A stretch of 64,000 nt of DNA from Desulfonatronovibrio hydrogenovorans DSM 9292. GTDB taxonomy: Bacteria > Desulfobacterota > Desulfovibrionia > Desulfovibrionales > Desulfonatronovibrionaceae. The translations under genes were made by a program, and so were the position numbers. The number at the start of each line of letters is the position of its first letter. The stretch's first letter is position 1. The notes beneath the pieces are model-generated. The model was not told the origin of the DNA. It was given only the letters and a program-made list of their open reading frames with translations, and made no database searches. Positions 41,858-50,808 of the stretch are shown here, piece after piece. The stretch lies in NCBI RefSeq assembly GCF_000686525.1, contig NZ_JMKT01000008.1, positions 496,001 through 560,000 of the forward strand, read 5' to 3'.

Positions 41858-43402
41858 ATGATCGCCAAAGTAACAACAGCAGCGCTTCTTGGAATTGACG
41901 CCTTCAGGATTGAATTGGAGGTGGACTATTCCAGGAGCGGCCTTCCTGCTTTCACTATGGTTGGGTTGGCTGAGGGAGCTGTCCGGGAAAGCAAGGAACG
42001 GGTATTTTCTGCCCTGAAAAACAGCGGGTACAAGCTTCCTCCGGCCAGGATAACTATAAACCTGGCTCCAGCTGATGTACGCAAGGAAGGTTCAAGTTAT
42101 GATCTGCCTCTGGCCCTGGGCCTTTTGAGTGCTTCAGGAGTTATCCCACAGCGCAGACTGGAAAAAGTTTTTCTGGCTGGCGAACTTTCTCTGACCGGCG
42201 AGCTCAAGCCCATCAACGGTGCCTTGCCTCTAGCCATAAAAGCCAGAAATGAACAGGCAGGTATGGTCATGGTTCCTTATCAGAATGCTCAGGAAGCTGC
42301 AGTGGTCAAAGAGATGCAGGTTTTCGGCATCAAAACCCTTGGTCAGGCCGTAGAATTTCTTCTGGGCGATGAAGAGCTTGAGCCGGTCCAATTCGACCTG
42401 GACGAGTTGTGGCGCCAAGGCAGGAATTTTTTCAGTGATTTTTCAGAGGTCAAAGGCCAGGATCATGCCAAGAGGGCCATTGAGATTTCAGCTGGCGGGT
42501 CACACAATCTGCTGTTAATCGGACCGCCAGGAAGCGGCAAGACCATGCTTGCCCAGAGAATACCCACTGTTTTGCCCCCTCTTAGCTTTGAAGAGGCCCT
42601 GGAAGTAACCAAGGTCTACAGCGTGTCCGGACATCTTAAGCCGGGTCAGGCCATGGTTGTCCAGAGGAACTACAGGAGCCCTCACCACACCATTTCCGAT
42701 GCCGGCCTCATCGGAGGAGGCCACTACCCAAGGCCTGGGGAAGTCTCTCTGGCCCATCGGGGGGTGCTTTTTCTTGACGAGCTGCCTGAGTTTAAGAAGC
42801 ATGTCCTGGAAGTGTTAAGACAGCCTCTGGAAGACGGAGAGGTGACAATATCCAGGGCAGCCATGTCCTTAAAGTACCCTGCCAGCTTCATGCTTGTAGC
42901 AGCCATGAACCCCTGCCCGTGTGGCTACCTGACTCATGACCAGCATCCCTGCGTATGCACTCCGGCCCAGATCCAGCGTTACAGATCCAGACTGTCCGGT
43001 CCCCTGCTGGACAGAATTGATCTTCATGTCGAGGTGCCGGCTGTACCCTATAATGAACTCAAGAAAAAGAAAAGTGGTATTGATTCGGCTGTTATGAGTC
43101 AGAATATTGCCAGGGCCAGGGAGATCCAGCAAAACCGCTATCAGGACCTGCCTTTTTTTACCAACAGCCAGCTGTCTGGCAAGTGGCTGAATAATTTTTG
43201 CGCTCTGGGCAGCAAAGAACATGCTTTTCTGGAAACAGCCGTGACCAGTCTGGGGCTTTCAGCCAGGGCCCATGTGCGTATTCTGCGCCTGGCCAGGACA
43301 ATAGCCGACCTGGAAGGTTCGGGAGAGATTTCCGTAGACCATTTATCCGAAGCAGTTAACTATAGGTGCCTGGATCGTCAGGATCAGGCTCTCGGGTTTT
43401 GA
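41858..43402 (+). CDS. comM: ComM/YifB-family magnesium-chelatase-like AAA+ ATPase
   Basis: AAA+ protein related to ComM, a helicase that extends integrated strands during natural transformation; in other bacteria its role is less clear. The 514 residues show an N-terminal Lon-protease-like fold (NLAPADVRKEGSSYDLPLAL), Walker A GPPGSGKTML near residue 222, Walker B FLDELPEF, and a late cysteine pair in MNPCPCGY. No competence genes are nearby. Confidence 0.93.
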   Translation: MIAKVTTAALLGIDAFRIELEVDYSRSGLPAFTMVGLAEGAVRESKERVFSALKNSGYKLPPARITINLAPADVRKEGSSYDLPLALGLLSASGVIPQRRLEKVFLAGELSLTGELKPINGALPLAIKARNEQAGMVMVPYQNAQEAAVVKEMQVFGIKTLGQAVEFLLGDEELEPVQFDLDELWRQGRNFFSDFSEVKGQDHAKRAIEISAGGSHNLLLIGPPGSGKTMLAQRIPTVLPPLSFEEALEVTKVYSVSGHLKPGQAMVVQRNYRSPHHTISDAGLIGGGHYPRPGEVSLAHRGVLFLDELPEFKKHVLEVLRQPLEDGEVTISRAAMSLKYPASFMLVAAMNPCPCGYLTHDQHPCVCTPAQIQRYRSRLSGPLLDRIDLHVEVPAVPYNELKKKKSGIDSAVMSQNIARAREIQQNRYQDLPFFTNSQLSGKWLNNFCALGSKEHAFLETAVTSLGLSARAHVRILRLARTIADLEGSGEISVDHLSEAVNYRCLDRQDQALGF

Positions 43403-43471
43403 GAGAAAATGGCTAACCGGGTAAACGATACCCGTTCATACGAAATAAGCAGCAGTCAGGAGGTTATGCAG

Positions 43472-44047
43472 ATGAAGGTAGTGGCATTTAACGGTAGCGC
43501 CAGAAAGGACGGAAATACGGCCGGGTTGATCAGACATGTTTTAGCCGGGCTGGAGGCCGAGGATATTGCCACAGAACACGTTCAGCTGGGAGGCCGACAG
43601 ATCCAGGGATGTATAGCCTGTTACAAGTGTTTCAAGAACCAGGATAGGCAGTGTTCAGTGAAAAAGGACATCCTCAATGAATGCATTGATAAGATGCTTG
43701 AAGCTGACGGAATTATCCTTGGTTCACCCACTTATTTTGCCAATGTCAGCACCAATATCAAGTCCCTCATCGACCGGGCCGGACTGGTAGCCAAGGCCAA
43801 CAGCGATATGTTCGCCCGGAAGACCGGTGCTGCAGTAGTGGCTGTTCGCAGGGCAGGGGCTATCCATGTGTTTAATTCCATTAACCATTTTTATTTCATC
43901 AGCCAGATGGTGGTACCCGGCTCCAGTTACTGGAACATCGGCCAAGGTCTTAACCCTGGGGATGTTGAAAAGGATGACGAAGGACTGACAACCATGCAGA
44001 ATCTTGGCAAAAATATGGCATGGCTCATGAAGAAGCTGTACTTGTAA
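43472..44047 (+). CDS. Flavodoxin-fold NAD(P)H-dependent FMN reductase / iron-sulfur flavoprotein-like
   Basis: A 191-residue flavoprotein. I start at ATG 43472 because CAGGAGG lies about 8 nt upstream; an ATG six bases earlier is possible. The FMN phosphate loop is FNGSARKDGNTAGL. A CIACYKCFKNQDRQC stretch near residue 50 gives the compact cysteine motif of iron-sulfur flavoproteins and related reductases. GSPTYFANVS forms the second flavin loop. Its electron partner is unknown. Confidence 0.85.
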   Translation: MKVVAFNGSARKDGNTAGLIRHVLAGLEAEDIATEHVQLGGRQIQGCIACYKCFKNQDRQCSVKKDILNECIDKMLEADGIILGSPTYFANVSTNIKSLIDRAGLVAKANSDMFARKTGAAVVAVRRAGAIHVFNSINHFYFISQMVVPGSSYWNIGQGLNPGDVEKDDEGLTTMQNLGKNMAWLMKKLYL

Positions 44048-44064
44048 GAGGGGAGTGGTCTGCT

Positions 44065-44107
44065 CCAAACAAAAAAGGCTGGCCTGAGGCCAGCCTTTTT
44101 TGTTTGG
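44065..44107. terminator. Bidirectional terminator
   Basis: A perfect 20-bp inverted repeat (44065-44084 with 44088-44107) around TGA has A-runs on one flank and T-runs on the other. It can end transcription of both convergent genes. Confidence 0.93.
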
Positions 44108-44130
44108 GTTCTGGAAATGTCAAAACAGCT

Positions 44131-44862
44131 TCAGGCCAGGATATTCTGGAGCCTGGCGGAAAACTTCCGGCCCTTTTTAATGTTCGGATCATGATGGACA
44201 AACTTGCTGTCCTCTTTCTTGTTGATCACGTCTATGGCTCTGATTACTGACATTCTGTGGTAGCCAGCAAAGTCCTCCTTGTAAAAATTGGTCCACCTCC
44301 TGGAATTCAGCACTGACATGTGGATGCTCATCCTGTAGATCTGCTGAAATCCCCTGGATCTGCAGGCCTGAGGATCAATGACAAGCCTGGCCAGTCGATC
44401 GTTGGATTTGAGCCGGTCCTTGTCAAGACCTACCACGGCTTTCCAGCACGATTTGGCCATGAGGCTGTCTGACTCCATTTCTATCCAGGCATGCCCGAGC
44501 TTGCTCTTGGCACCCAGATCCATCTGGCCATGAGCAACTGTATCGGCTGCCAGGTGGGTCAGAAAACCGTAGGCAAAAGCAGCATCGGTATTTTTCCTGG
44601 CATGGCTCAGAAGCAGGAAGCCTGTTTCCCAGTCATGAGGATTTTTGTGTCCAGGCTTGCCCAGGAAGTTGTCGGCTGCAATGGATCCGTAGATGAAGTT
44701 GGTGGAATAAGCAGTCAAAAGAGTATAAACTGAAGCGGACAGCAGGCTGGCCGCTCTGAGAACCTCATGGGCAAAGTAAGTATGGGTCATGGGACCCCAG
44801 GCAAAACAGACGTCTGGTATGCCGAAAAAAATGATTCCGAACAAGATGAAGATTTTTTTCAT
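44131..44862 (-). CDS. Secreted zinc-dependent phospholipase C-like protein
   Basis: A 243-residue exported protein. A signal peptide (about residues 1-21) ends at FA, so the mature protein starts WGPMTHTYFAHEVL. A mature N-terminal Trp and spaced histidines (for example AYGFLTHLAADTVAHGQ) are the zinc-ligand pattern of the zinc-dependent phospholipase C/S1-nuclease fold. The substrate is unknown. It is convergent with the flavoprotein gene and ends near the shared terminator. Confidence 0.8.
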   Translation of the reverse strand: MKKIFILFGIIFFGIPDVCFAWGPMTHTYFAHEVLRAASLLSASVYTLLTAYSTNFIYGSIAADNFLGKPGHKNPHDWETGFLLLSHARKNTDAAFAYGFLTHLAADTVAHGQMDLGAKSKLGHAWIEMESDSLMAKSCWKAVVGLDKDRLKSNDRLARLVIDPQACRSRGFQQIYRMSIHMSVLNSRRWTNFYKEDFAGYHRMSVIRAIDVINKKEDSKFVHHDPNIKKGRKFSARLQNILA

Positions 44863-45246
44863 ATTAAACTGGTCCAGCCTTTTGAAAGAGTAAACCTACT
44901 TATACAGCAAAAGTATGTCTAGTCAATAAAGAATATGTTAAAATCTGATCAAGCGCAAAAGGCCACCACGAAAAGCAAGGCTGGGTCAGCAAGATCAGGC
45001 CATGCCAGGAAATGAACTGTCAAGATGTGAGTACGGCCTGATGATATTTCCTGCAGCAACCATCAGGGCGGTCCAGGAGCAGGCAGGACACCTGGCATTC
45101 TTTGCACATCAAGTGCAGATGGTTGCACTTTAAGGAATGAGGGTTTGCTGGTTTTTTTGATAACATGCTTGTTTTTAAGTTTATTTTCTTTGGCATGCTG
45201 ATTGCTTATTATATGCCAACGACCACAAACATAATAGGAGGTTATC
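44863..45246. other. Intergenic region between the phospholipase-like and CpxP-like genes
   Basis: 384 bp. It contains a possible small minus-strand ORF (listed separately) and closely spaced TGCAC/GTGCA elements around 45103-45130 that may be part of that ORF or an operator. The plus-strand gene has AATAGGAGG just before its start. Confidence 0.4.
45020..45166 (-). CDS. Possible cysteine-rich small protein
   Basis: A 48-residue minus-strand ORF with six cysteines and several histidines: KCNHLHLMCKECQVSC around residues 14-30, then a CC pair near 40. The spacing resembles a small metal-binding protein. I see no clear Shine-Dalgarno and cannot name a family, so it may be chance. It is divergent from the CpxP-like metal-stress gene. 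Confidence 0.3.
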   Translation of the reverse strand: MLSKKPANPHSLKCNHLHLMCKECQVSCLLLDRPDGCCRKYHQAVLTS

Positions 45247-45711
45247 ATGAAAAAAATTACTATTATCGGCTTGAGTGCAGCTTTGGTTTCGATCCTGATC
45301 TTTGCTTCGCTGGCTATGGCCAGGGGAGGAGGTCCGGGATTTCAGGGCGGTCCCAGAGACCAGGGATGCCCTGTTTTTTCAGGGATGACAGAAGAGCAGC
45401 AACAGGAAGTTCTGGGGCTGATCCGCAGCCACAGGGAAGAGATTTATCCAAAGATGCAGCTGATGATTGCAAGGGGGGCAGAACTTAATGCCCTGCTGGC
45501 CACTGATGGGCCTGATTCTGCCGAGCTGGAAAGGATAAGGGGGGAGATGTCTTCCTTGAACCAGGAGATATTTGAAGCCAGGCTGAATCAGAGGATTGAA
45601 CTGAACCGCAAGTATGGTATTCAATCCGGAAAAGGCATGTTTGGGGAAAGAAAAGGTTCTGCTGGTTTTGAGAGGCGTTCAGGCAGGGATTGTCCTAGAT
45701 TTGCCAGGTAA
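45247..45711 (+). CDS. Periplasmic CpxP/Spy/ZraP-like heavy-metal sensor protein
   Basis: A 154-residue exported protein with a signal peptide (about 1-25, ending AMA). The mature part is Gly-rich at first, then two amphipathic helices with the LTXXQ-like MTEEQQQEVLGLI and a repeated LNQEIFEARLNQRIELNRKYG. This is the all-helical periplasmic chaperone fold that protects or senses envelope and metal stress. AATAGGAGG precedes the ATG. A terminator follows. Confidence 0.82.
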   Translation: MKKITIIGLSAALVSILIFASLAMARGGGPGFQGGPRDQGCPVFSGMTEEQQQEVLGLIRSHREEIYPKMQLMIARGAELNALLATDGPDSAELERIRGEMSSLNQEIFEARLNQRIELNRKYGIQSGKGMFGERKGSAGFERRSGRDCPRFAR

Positions 45712-45746
45712 GAGTATGGGTTGACTTTTCCAGGCAAACTACTTTG

Positions 45747-45780
45747 AAGGCCGATGTCCGCTAGCGGACATCGGCCTTTT
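45747..45780 (+). terminator. Terminator after CpxP-like gene
   Basis: A perfect 32-bp palindrome (45747-45778) forms a 14-bp stem with a CTAG loop and ends in TTTT. Confidence 0.9.
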
Positions 45781-46327
45781 ATCTGGAATCTATGTTGGCA
45801 TTGGTGAAGCTGGTCAAGCTGAACAGCTTTTTGGTCTACAGCTGACCGGGCAGCTTGTTCAGTTTCAGATGCTGTCCAGCTCTGTCTTTACATCTGAGTT
45901 CGACTTAAACACTGCTCTTCAGGCTCTTTTCTGCTGTTATTTCTTTATCATTTCCTTTGTCTAAGCTCCTCTGTGATCATCAAAGATCTCCTAACCGGTA
46001 GGCGCAAGGAACGATAACTTGCTCGTCAGTCTAGGCCTGTTGCACTCAAAGTATGAAAAAAAACGCTCAGGGACATAGTCCTGGATCAGCCTGTTCCCAT
46101 TCTGGAAGATTATAGATGGGTCGTTAAGGTCCTATGTGTCTGTATGACACGGTTTTTTTGCTTGATCAGACACGCTGTGGTCTGTCAGTGAATTCCAGGA
46201 AAGTGCGGCAAGACTGCAGCGGCGGGCTATAAACCGGATATGGGTACCTTTCGGCACGCATGATGCTAAGAAGTAAGTCAAGGCTTATTTTGGTATTGAA
46301 TAATCAAAACGTAACCGGAGGTATTAA
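45781..46327. other. 547-bp region without a recognised gene
   Basis: No convincing ORF, tRNA or repeat. A dispersed inverted repeat (CTGAACAGC near 45817 and GCTTGTTCAG near 45850) might form a hairpin. The 3' end should hold the promoter of the DUF4168 gene, whose Shine-Dalgarno (CCGGAGG) lies at 46315-46321. Confidence 0.5.
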
Positions 46328-46726
46328 ATGAATTACCCAAAAACTTTAAAAATTTTCTTTACCCTTTTGCTGGGCCTCATACTGGCAGGGGCAGTTTCAG
46401 GGGGCCAGGCTCAGGAAGGTTATTACGAGGAAGAAATGATGCAGCAGCCTGATGCCGGAATTGAGGTCAGCGATGCAGAACTGGATAAGGTGGCTCAGGC
46501 TTATATTGATATATCCGAGATCAGGGAGAATTTCCAGGAGTCTCTGGTTGAGGTGTCAGATCCTGAAATGGCTCAGCAGCTTCAGGAACAGGCTGGCGAA
46601 GCCATGGTTGAAGCAGTGCAGAACAACGGCCTGGATGTCCAGACTTACAATGAAGTAATGGAAGCTGCCCAGGTGGACGAGGAGCTGAGACAACAGCTGC
46701 TGACTCGCCTGGAAGAACTTCAGTAA
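46328..46726 (+). CDS. Exported DUF4168-like protein
   Basis: A 132-residue protein with a signal peptide (about 1-29, ending GQAQ). The mature part is acidic and helical (VSDAELDKVAQAYIDISEI, then VQNNGLDVQTYNEVMEAAQ), matching the pattern of DUF4168 proteins, whose function is unknown. CCGGAGG precedes the ATG. A small lipoprotein-like gene follows after 25 nt. Confidence 0.78.
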   Translation: MNYPKTLKIFFTLLLGLILAGAVSGGQAQEGYYEEEMMQQPDAGIEVSDAELDKVAQAYIDISEIRENFQESLVEVSDPEMAQQLQEQAGEAMVEAVQNNGLDVQTYNEVMEAAQVDEELRQQLLTRLEELQ

Positions 46727-46751
46727 ATAGCTTAAATAAGGAGGAGTGCAT

Positions 46752-46970
46752 ATGAAGATGAAGAGTCTGATTGTTACATTAGCTGCTGTATTGATGCTTG
46801 GTATGACCATGGCCTGCGATCCTCCTGAGGATCAGCAACAGGTCCCGCCTCCAGCACCAGGTGAAGCTCCTGGTGGAGGATATGAACAGCCAGGTTCTCC
46901 AGGTACTCCTGGTGAAGAAGGAGGGTTTGGAGAACAGCCCGGCCAGGATCAGCAGCCAGGTGGATTCTAA
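46752..46970 (+). CDS. Small Pro/Gly/Gln-rich putative lipoprotein
   Basis: 72 residues with a hydrophobic signal (about 5-20) ending MTMAC, a possible but imperfect lipobox. The rest is low-complexity: repeats of P, G, Q and E with no fold expected. ATG 46752 has AAGGAGGAG about 7 nt upstream; a GTG six bases earlier is an alternative. Co-transcription with the DUF4168 gene is likely. Confidence 0.7.
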   Translation: MKMKSLIVTLAAVLMLGMTMACDPPEDQQQVPPPAPGEAPGGGYEQPGSPGTPGEEGGFGEQPGQDQQPGGF

Positions 46971-47019
46971 AAGGCTAAGCCCAGCTGACTTCCTTCCATA
47001 GCGGTTTGGTTGAAAAGAC

Positions 47020-47059
47020 CGAATAAAAAAGCCCCCAGCACTGGGGGCTTTTTTATTCG
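47020..47059. terminator. Bidirectional terminator shared by the lipoprotein gene and selD
   Basis: An inverted repeat (47021-47038 with 47041-47058, CA loop) has A- and T-runs on its flanks. The minus-strand selD stop codon (47053-47055) lies inside the stem. Confidence 0.92.
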
Positions 47060-48102
47060 AGAAATATTTTTTCTTCAGAATTACTGGTTACCATTCCAAT
47101 ATTCCTGGCCTGATCAAGACCTCTGGACTTGAGATCAGCCAAAAGTGCCCCGGCCTGGTCTTCAGAACAGCAGATGAGCAGCCCTCCGGATGTCTGGGGA
47201 TCAAAAAAAATATCATTTGTCACATTGGAGACATTGGAAGAAGCCTGAACCATGCATTGCCTGAACTGGCGATTTTTATGGGTACCCGCCGGGACAAGGC
47301 CCATGGAGGCGAACTCAATGGCTTCAGTCAGGACAGGAACGTTATTGCTGTTGATGATGACGCTTTTACCGGATCCCTGAACCATCTCAGCCAGATGGCC
47401 CAAAAGGCCGAATCCAGTGATGTCGGTGCAGGCGTGCACTTCATATTCGGCCATGACCAGGGCCGGTATCCTATTCAACTCTGCCATAATCCGGCTGATG
47501 CGGTCAATGGTTGCCGGAGAAGCAAGTCCTCCTTTGACTGCAGTATTGATGATGCCGGTTCCCAGGGGTTTGGTCAGGATCAGGCAATCCCCGGTCTGGA
47601 GGTTCTTTTTGGTCAGAACCCTGGACGGATGAATAAATCCGGTAACAGAAAGGCCGTATTTTAGCTCCCTGTCCTCCACGCTGTGCCCGCCCACAAGGAT
47701 CACCCCGGCTTCGTTAATCTTGTCCAGACCCCCCTGGATGATTTTTCGCAGCACCGAGATATCCATTTCTCCCAGAGGAAACCCTACCAGGTTCATGGCG
47801 GTCTTTGGTGTGCCGCCCATGGCATAGACATCGCTTAGAGCATTTGCTGCGGCTATTTGGCCGAACCAATAGGGATCATCCACAATCGGCGTGAAGAAAT
47901 CAACGGTCTGAATCAAAGCCAGGTCTTCAGAAACTTTGTAAACTCCGGCATCATCAGCCCGGTCAAGCCCGACCAGGAGATTTTCATCAACAGGGAATTT
48001 GATTCCCTGTAAGGCTCTGTCCAGGTCCCCTGGAGAAAGCTTGGAAGCTCAGCCTGCGCCTTTGACGGTCTCAGTCAGGCGCATGGTATTTAATTTTTTC
48101 AT
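47053..48102 (-). CDS. selD: Selenide, water dikinase SelD, itself a selenoprotein
   Basis: Makes selenophosphate from selenide and ATP, the selenium donor for tRNA-Sec. From ATG 48102 it reads as 349 residues through an in-frame UGA at 48051-48049 (Sec18). The N-terminus is TETVKGAG-Sec-ASKLSPGDL, where E. coli SelD has its catalytic Cys in GAGCGCK. The ATP-grasp part follows with DDAGVY, TVDFFTPIVDDPYWFG and ANALSDVYAMGG. Stopping at the UGA would leave an inactive start at residue 63. Its product serves HdrA, MvhD, MvhA and itself. Confidence 0.96.
48020..48034 (-). promoter_or_regulatory. Bacterial SECIS hairpin of selD
   Basis: A 6-bp stem TCCAGG/CCTGGA encloses GGA (equivalently a GGGAC loop with its outer pair open). 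On the minus strand it starts 15 nt after the UGA, with the loop near nt 21-23. Confidence 0.7.
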
Positions 48103-48212
48103 AAGTTAGATTGTGCAATGGGCTGGTTTAAAAATCCAATAGAAATTACCTATGGTTATCTTAAGAATCAATTAAATTTTTCAATAAAAGGGCCAGGTGT
48201 GGTCTTAAATGC

Positions 48213-48242
48213 AAAAAAGCCCGGGAAAACCCGGGCTTTTTC
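48213..48242 (-). terminator. Terminator of lon
   Basis: A perfect 12-bp stem (48214-48225 with 48230-48241) around AAAA, flanked by A-runs and T-runs. On the minus strand it lies 33 nt after the lon stop. Confidence 0.9.
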
Positions 48243-48273
48243 AAGTGAGAAGCTATTGCTCTGATTTTCCGGA

Positions 48274-50724
48274 TTACTGAGTCTGGGCTCGGTATTCGTC
48301 CTTGATGAGCTTGGCAGATACTGGAAGGCAGCTCTCCCGTCCGCAGAAGAGTTCTTCGGGAGTCGTGCCCAATAGAGCCTTGGACAAGACATCATCCATG
48401 TTTTTAACCGGAATAATCTCCAGGCCCTTAAGCACATTGTCCGGAACCTCTTCCAGGTCTTTTTCATTGCCCTCGGGGATGATCACGGTGTTGATCATGG
48501 CCCTTCTGGCAGCCAGCAGCTTTTCCCGCAGTCCTCCTATGGGCAGAACCCTGCCCCTGAGAGTGATTTCACCGGTCATGGCCACATCATTGCGTACCGG
48601 AAGGTTCAGCAGGGCAGAGATTAGGCTCGTGCCCAGGGTGACTCCAGCGGAAGGTCCATCTTTGGGCGTGGCTCCTTCTGGGACATGGACATGAATGTCA
48701 ATTTCTTTGTAAAAATCCGGCTTCAAGCCGAAGATTTCGGATCTTGAACGGAGATAACTCAAGGCAGCTCTGGCACTTTCCTGCATGACATCTCCGAGTT
48801 TGCCGGTTATTTCTACTTTACCTGTACCCGGCATGAGGGCTACTTCCACCAACAGAATTTCACCTCCCACCTCTGTCCAGGCCAGGCCGGTGGTCACTCC
48901 GACCAGTGGTTTTTCCTCGCGTTCACCGTGTCTGATCTTGGGCACTCCAAGGTATGAGGGAATGCTGGTCTTGGTAATTGAGACTTTCTTATCCTGTCCC
49001 TGGTCCTTTTCCACCAGCCTCTTGGCCACCTTACGGCAGATGGAAGCTATTTCCCGTTCCAGATTTCTGACTCCGGCCTCCCTAGTGTAGAGTCTTATGA
49101 TTTCAGTAATGGCTCCCTCGGAAATGGATACTTTTTCTGGATCGAGCCCGTGAAACTCCAACTGTTTGGGACACAGATAATCCTTGGCGATCTTAGATTT
49201 CTCAGTTTCCAGATACCCGGGAAGTTTGATTATCTCCATCCTGTCCTGGAGGGGCAGGGGGATAGTGTGCAGATAATTGGCCGTGGTTATGAAGAATATG
49301 TTGGAGAGATCATAATCCAAATCTAGGTAGTGATCGTTAAATGCATAGTTCTGTTCCGGGTCAAGGACTTCCAGCAGGGCTGAGGATGGATCCCCCCTGA
49401 AATCAGTGCTCATTTTGTCCACCTCGTCCAGGCAGAAGACAGGGTTGTTGGTTTTGACCCGCTTAAGGCTCTGGATAATTTTCCCGGGCATGGCCCCAAC
49501 ATACGTTCTCCTGTGCCCCCTTATCTCAGCCTCATCCCGGACCCCCCCCAGGGAGAGTCTGATGAATTCTCTTCCAGTGGCCCTGGCAACGGACTTGGCC
49601 AGGGAGGTCTTGCCTACGCCAGGAGGTCCCACCAGACAGAGGATGGGGCCGCGCATTTTCTCCACCAGACTCTGGACAGCCAGATATTCAAGTATCCTCT
49701 GTTTAGGCTTTTCCAGGCCGTAGTGATCATCATCCAGTATTTTTCGAGCTGCATTGATGTCAATGTCCGAACGCTTGAGCTCGGTCCAGGGCAGGGCCAG
49801 GACCCAGTCTATATAGTTCAAAAGAACGCTGTATTCCCCGGCATTGGGAGGCATGGTCCGGAGCTTTTTCAGCTCTTCAAAGGCCTTGTCCTTGGCCTGC
49901 TGGGGCATGTTTTTCTGGTCAATTTTTTCCTGGAGATGGTCAAGTTCGGCCTTGGGATCGTTGTCCCGCCCCATCTCTTTGTGGATAGCTTTGAGCTGTT
50001 CAGACAGGTAATATTCACGCTGATTCTTCTCCATCTGTTTTTTAACTCGGGACTTAATCTTCTTTTCCAGGGAAAAGACCTCGATCTCTCCCTGCAGATG
50101 CGCATAAGCCATCTGCAGCCTTTTAAATGGGTCCAGCTGTTCCAAAACGCTCTGCTTATCCTGAAAGTCGACCTTGAGGTGAGGCATTACAGCATCAGCA
50201 ATGGCTCCTGGCTTGTTCAGGCTCAGGATGGAAAGGACTGTTTCCTTGGCCATCCTGGTATTTACTTTACCATACTCGTCCAGGGCCTGGTGGACCGCCC
50301 GGATCAGGGCCTCTGATTCAGGACTGGAAACATCATTCTCCACCAGGGTCTGGGTGAAAACAACGGGCACTTCAACTGAAAAGTCCACTGACTCAGGTTC
50401 AACTGCACCCCGGTGCAGTCCCTCGAATAGGACCTTGATGGTGCCGTCAGGAAGACGGAACATCTGAAGTATCCTTGCCACACAGCCAAAGCTGTAGATG
50501 CTTTCCTGGGTGGGAACCTCCAGTTTTGGTTCGTTCTGAGTCACCAGGAATATTTTTTTGTCAAATTTGTTCAGGGCGAATTCAATTGCTTTGATGGATG
50601 CATCTCTGCCCACCAGCAGAGGTATGATGGCCTTGGGAAACATAACCACTTCCCTTAAGGTCATCAGGGGAAGTTCCACTCCCTGGGAAATAAAATTTTT
50701 CGGATATTTTTTTTTGTTTATCAT
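48274..50724 (-). CDS. lon: ATP-dependent protease Lon
   Basis: Cytoplasmic AAA+ serine protease for misfolded and regulatory proteins, 816 residues. The N-domain starts LPLMTLREVVMFP. Walker A is GPPGVGKTSL. The C-terminal protease has the Ser in KDGPSAGVTL and the Lys soon after in GGLREKLLAARR. The start ATG is at 50724. No clear sigma-32 promoter was seen upstream. Confidence 0.97.
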   Translation of the reverse strand: MINKKKYPKNFISQGVELPLMTLREVVMFPKAIIPLLVGRDASIKAIEFALNKFDKKIFLVTQNEPKLEVPTQESIYSFGCVARILQMFRLPDGTIKVLFEGLHRGAVEPESVDFSVEVPVVFTQTLVENDVSSPESEALIRAVHQALDEYGKVNTRMAKETVLSILSLNKPGAIADAVMPHLKVDFQDKQSVLEQLDPFKRLQMAYAHLQGEIEVFSLEKKIKSRVKKQMEKNQREYYLSEQLKAIHKEMGRDNDPKAELDHLQEKIDQKNMPQQAKDKAFEELKKLRTMPPNAGEYSVLLNYIDWVLALPWTELKRSDIDINAARKILDDDHYGLEKPKQRILEYLAVQSLVEKMRGPILCLVGPPGVGKTSLAKSVARATGREFIRLSLGGVRDEAEIRGHRRTYVGAMPGKIIQSLKRVKTNNPVFCLDEVDKMSTDFRGDPSSALLEVLDPEQNYAFNDHYLDLDYDLSNIFFITTANYLHTIPLPLQDRMEIIKLPGYLETEKSKIAKDYLCPKQLEFHGLDPEKVSISEGAITEIIRLYTREAGVRNLEREIASICRKVAKRLVEKDQGQDKKVSITKTSIPSYLGVPKIRHGEREEKPLVGVTTGLAWTEVGGEILLVEVALMPGTGKVEITGKLGDVMQESARAALSYLRSRSEIFGLKPDFYKEIDIHVHVPEGATPKDGPSAGVTLGTSLISALLNLPVRNDVAMTGEITLRGRVLPIGGLREKLLAARRAMINTVIIPEGNEKDLEEVPDNVLKGLEIIPVKNMDDVLSKALLGTTPEELFCGRESCLPVSAKLIKDEYRAQTQ

Positions 50725-50808
50725 TAAATTTACCTCATATTATTTGGGAAGAAGCCTGGCAAAACCTTTGCCTGAGCAGATTTTAACTAGAATTTATGAT
50801 TAATCATT

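Noticed and set aside
46143-46165. Possible sigma-54 promoter (TGACAC...TTTGC)
   Set aside because: The spacing between the -24-like and -12-like parts is too long by about two bases and GG is replaced by GA.
47917-48102. SelD starting at an internal Met with a broken N-terminus
   Set aside because: The upstream frame encodes the full SelD N-terminus through one UGA at the catalytic Cys position; a frameshift is not needed.
49513-50316. 267-residue antisense ORF over lon
   Set aside because: Shadow of lon without start signals or recognisable domains.
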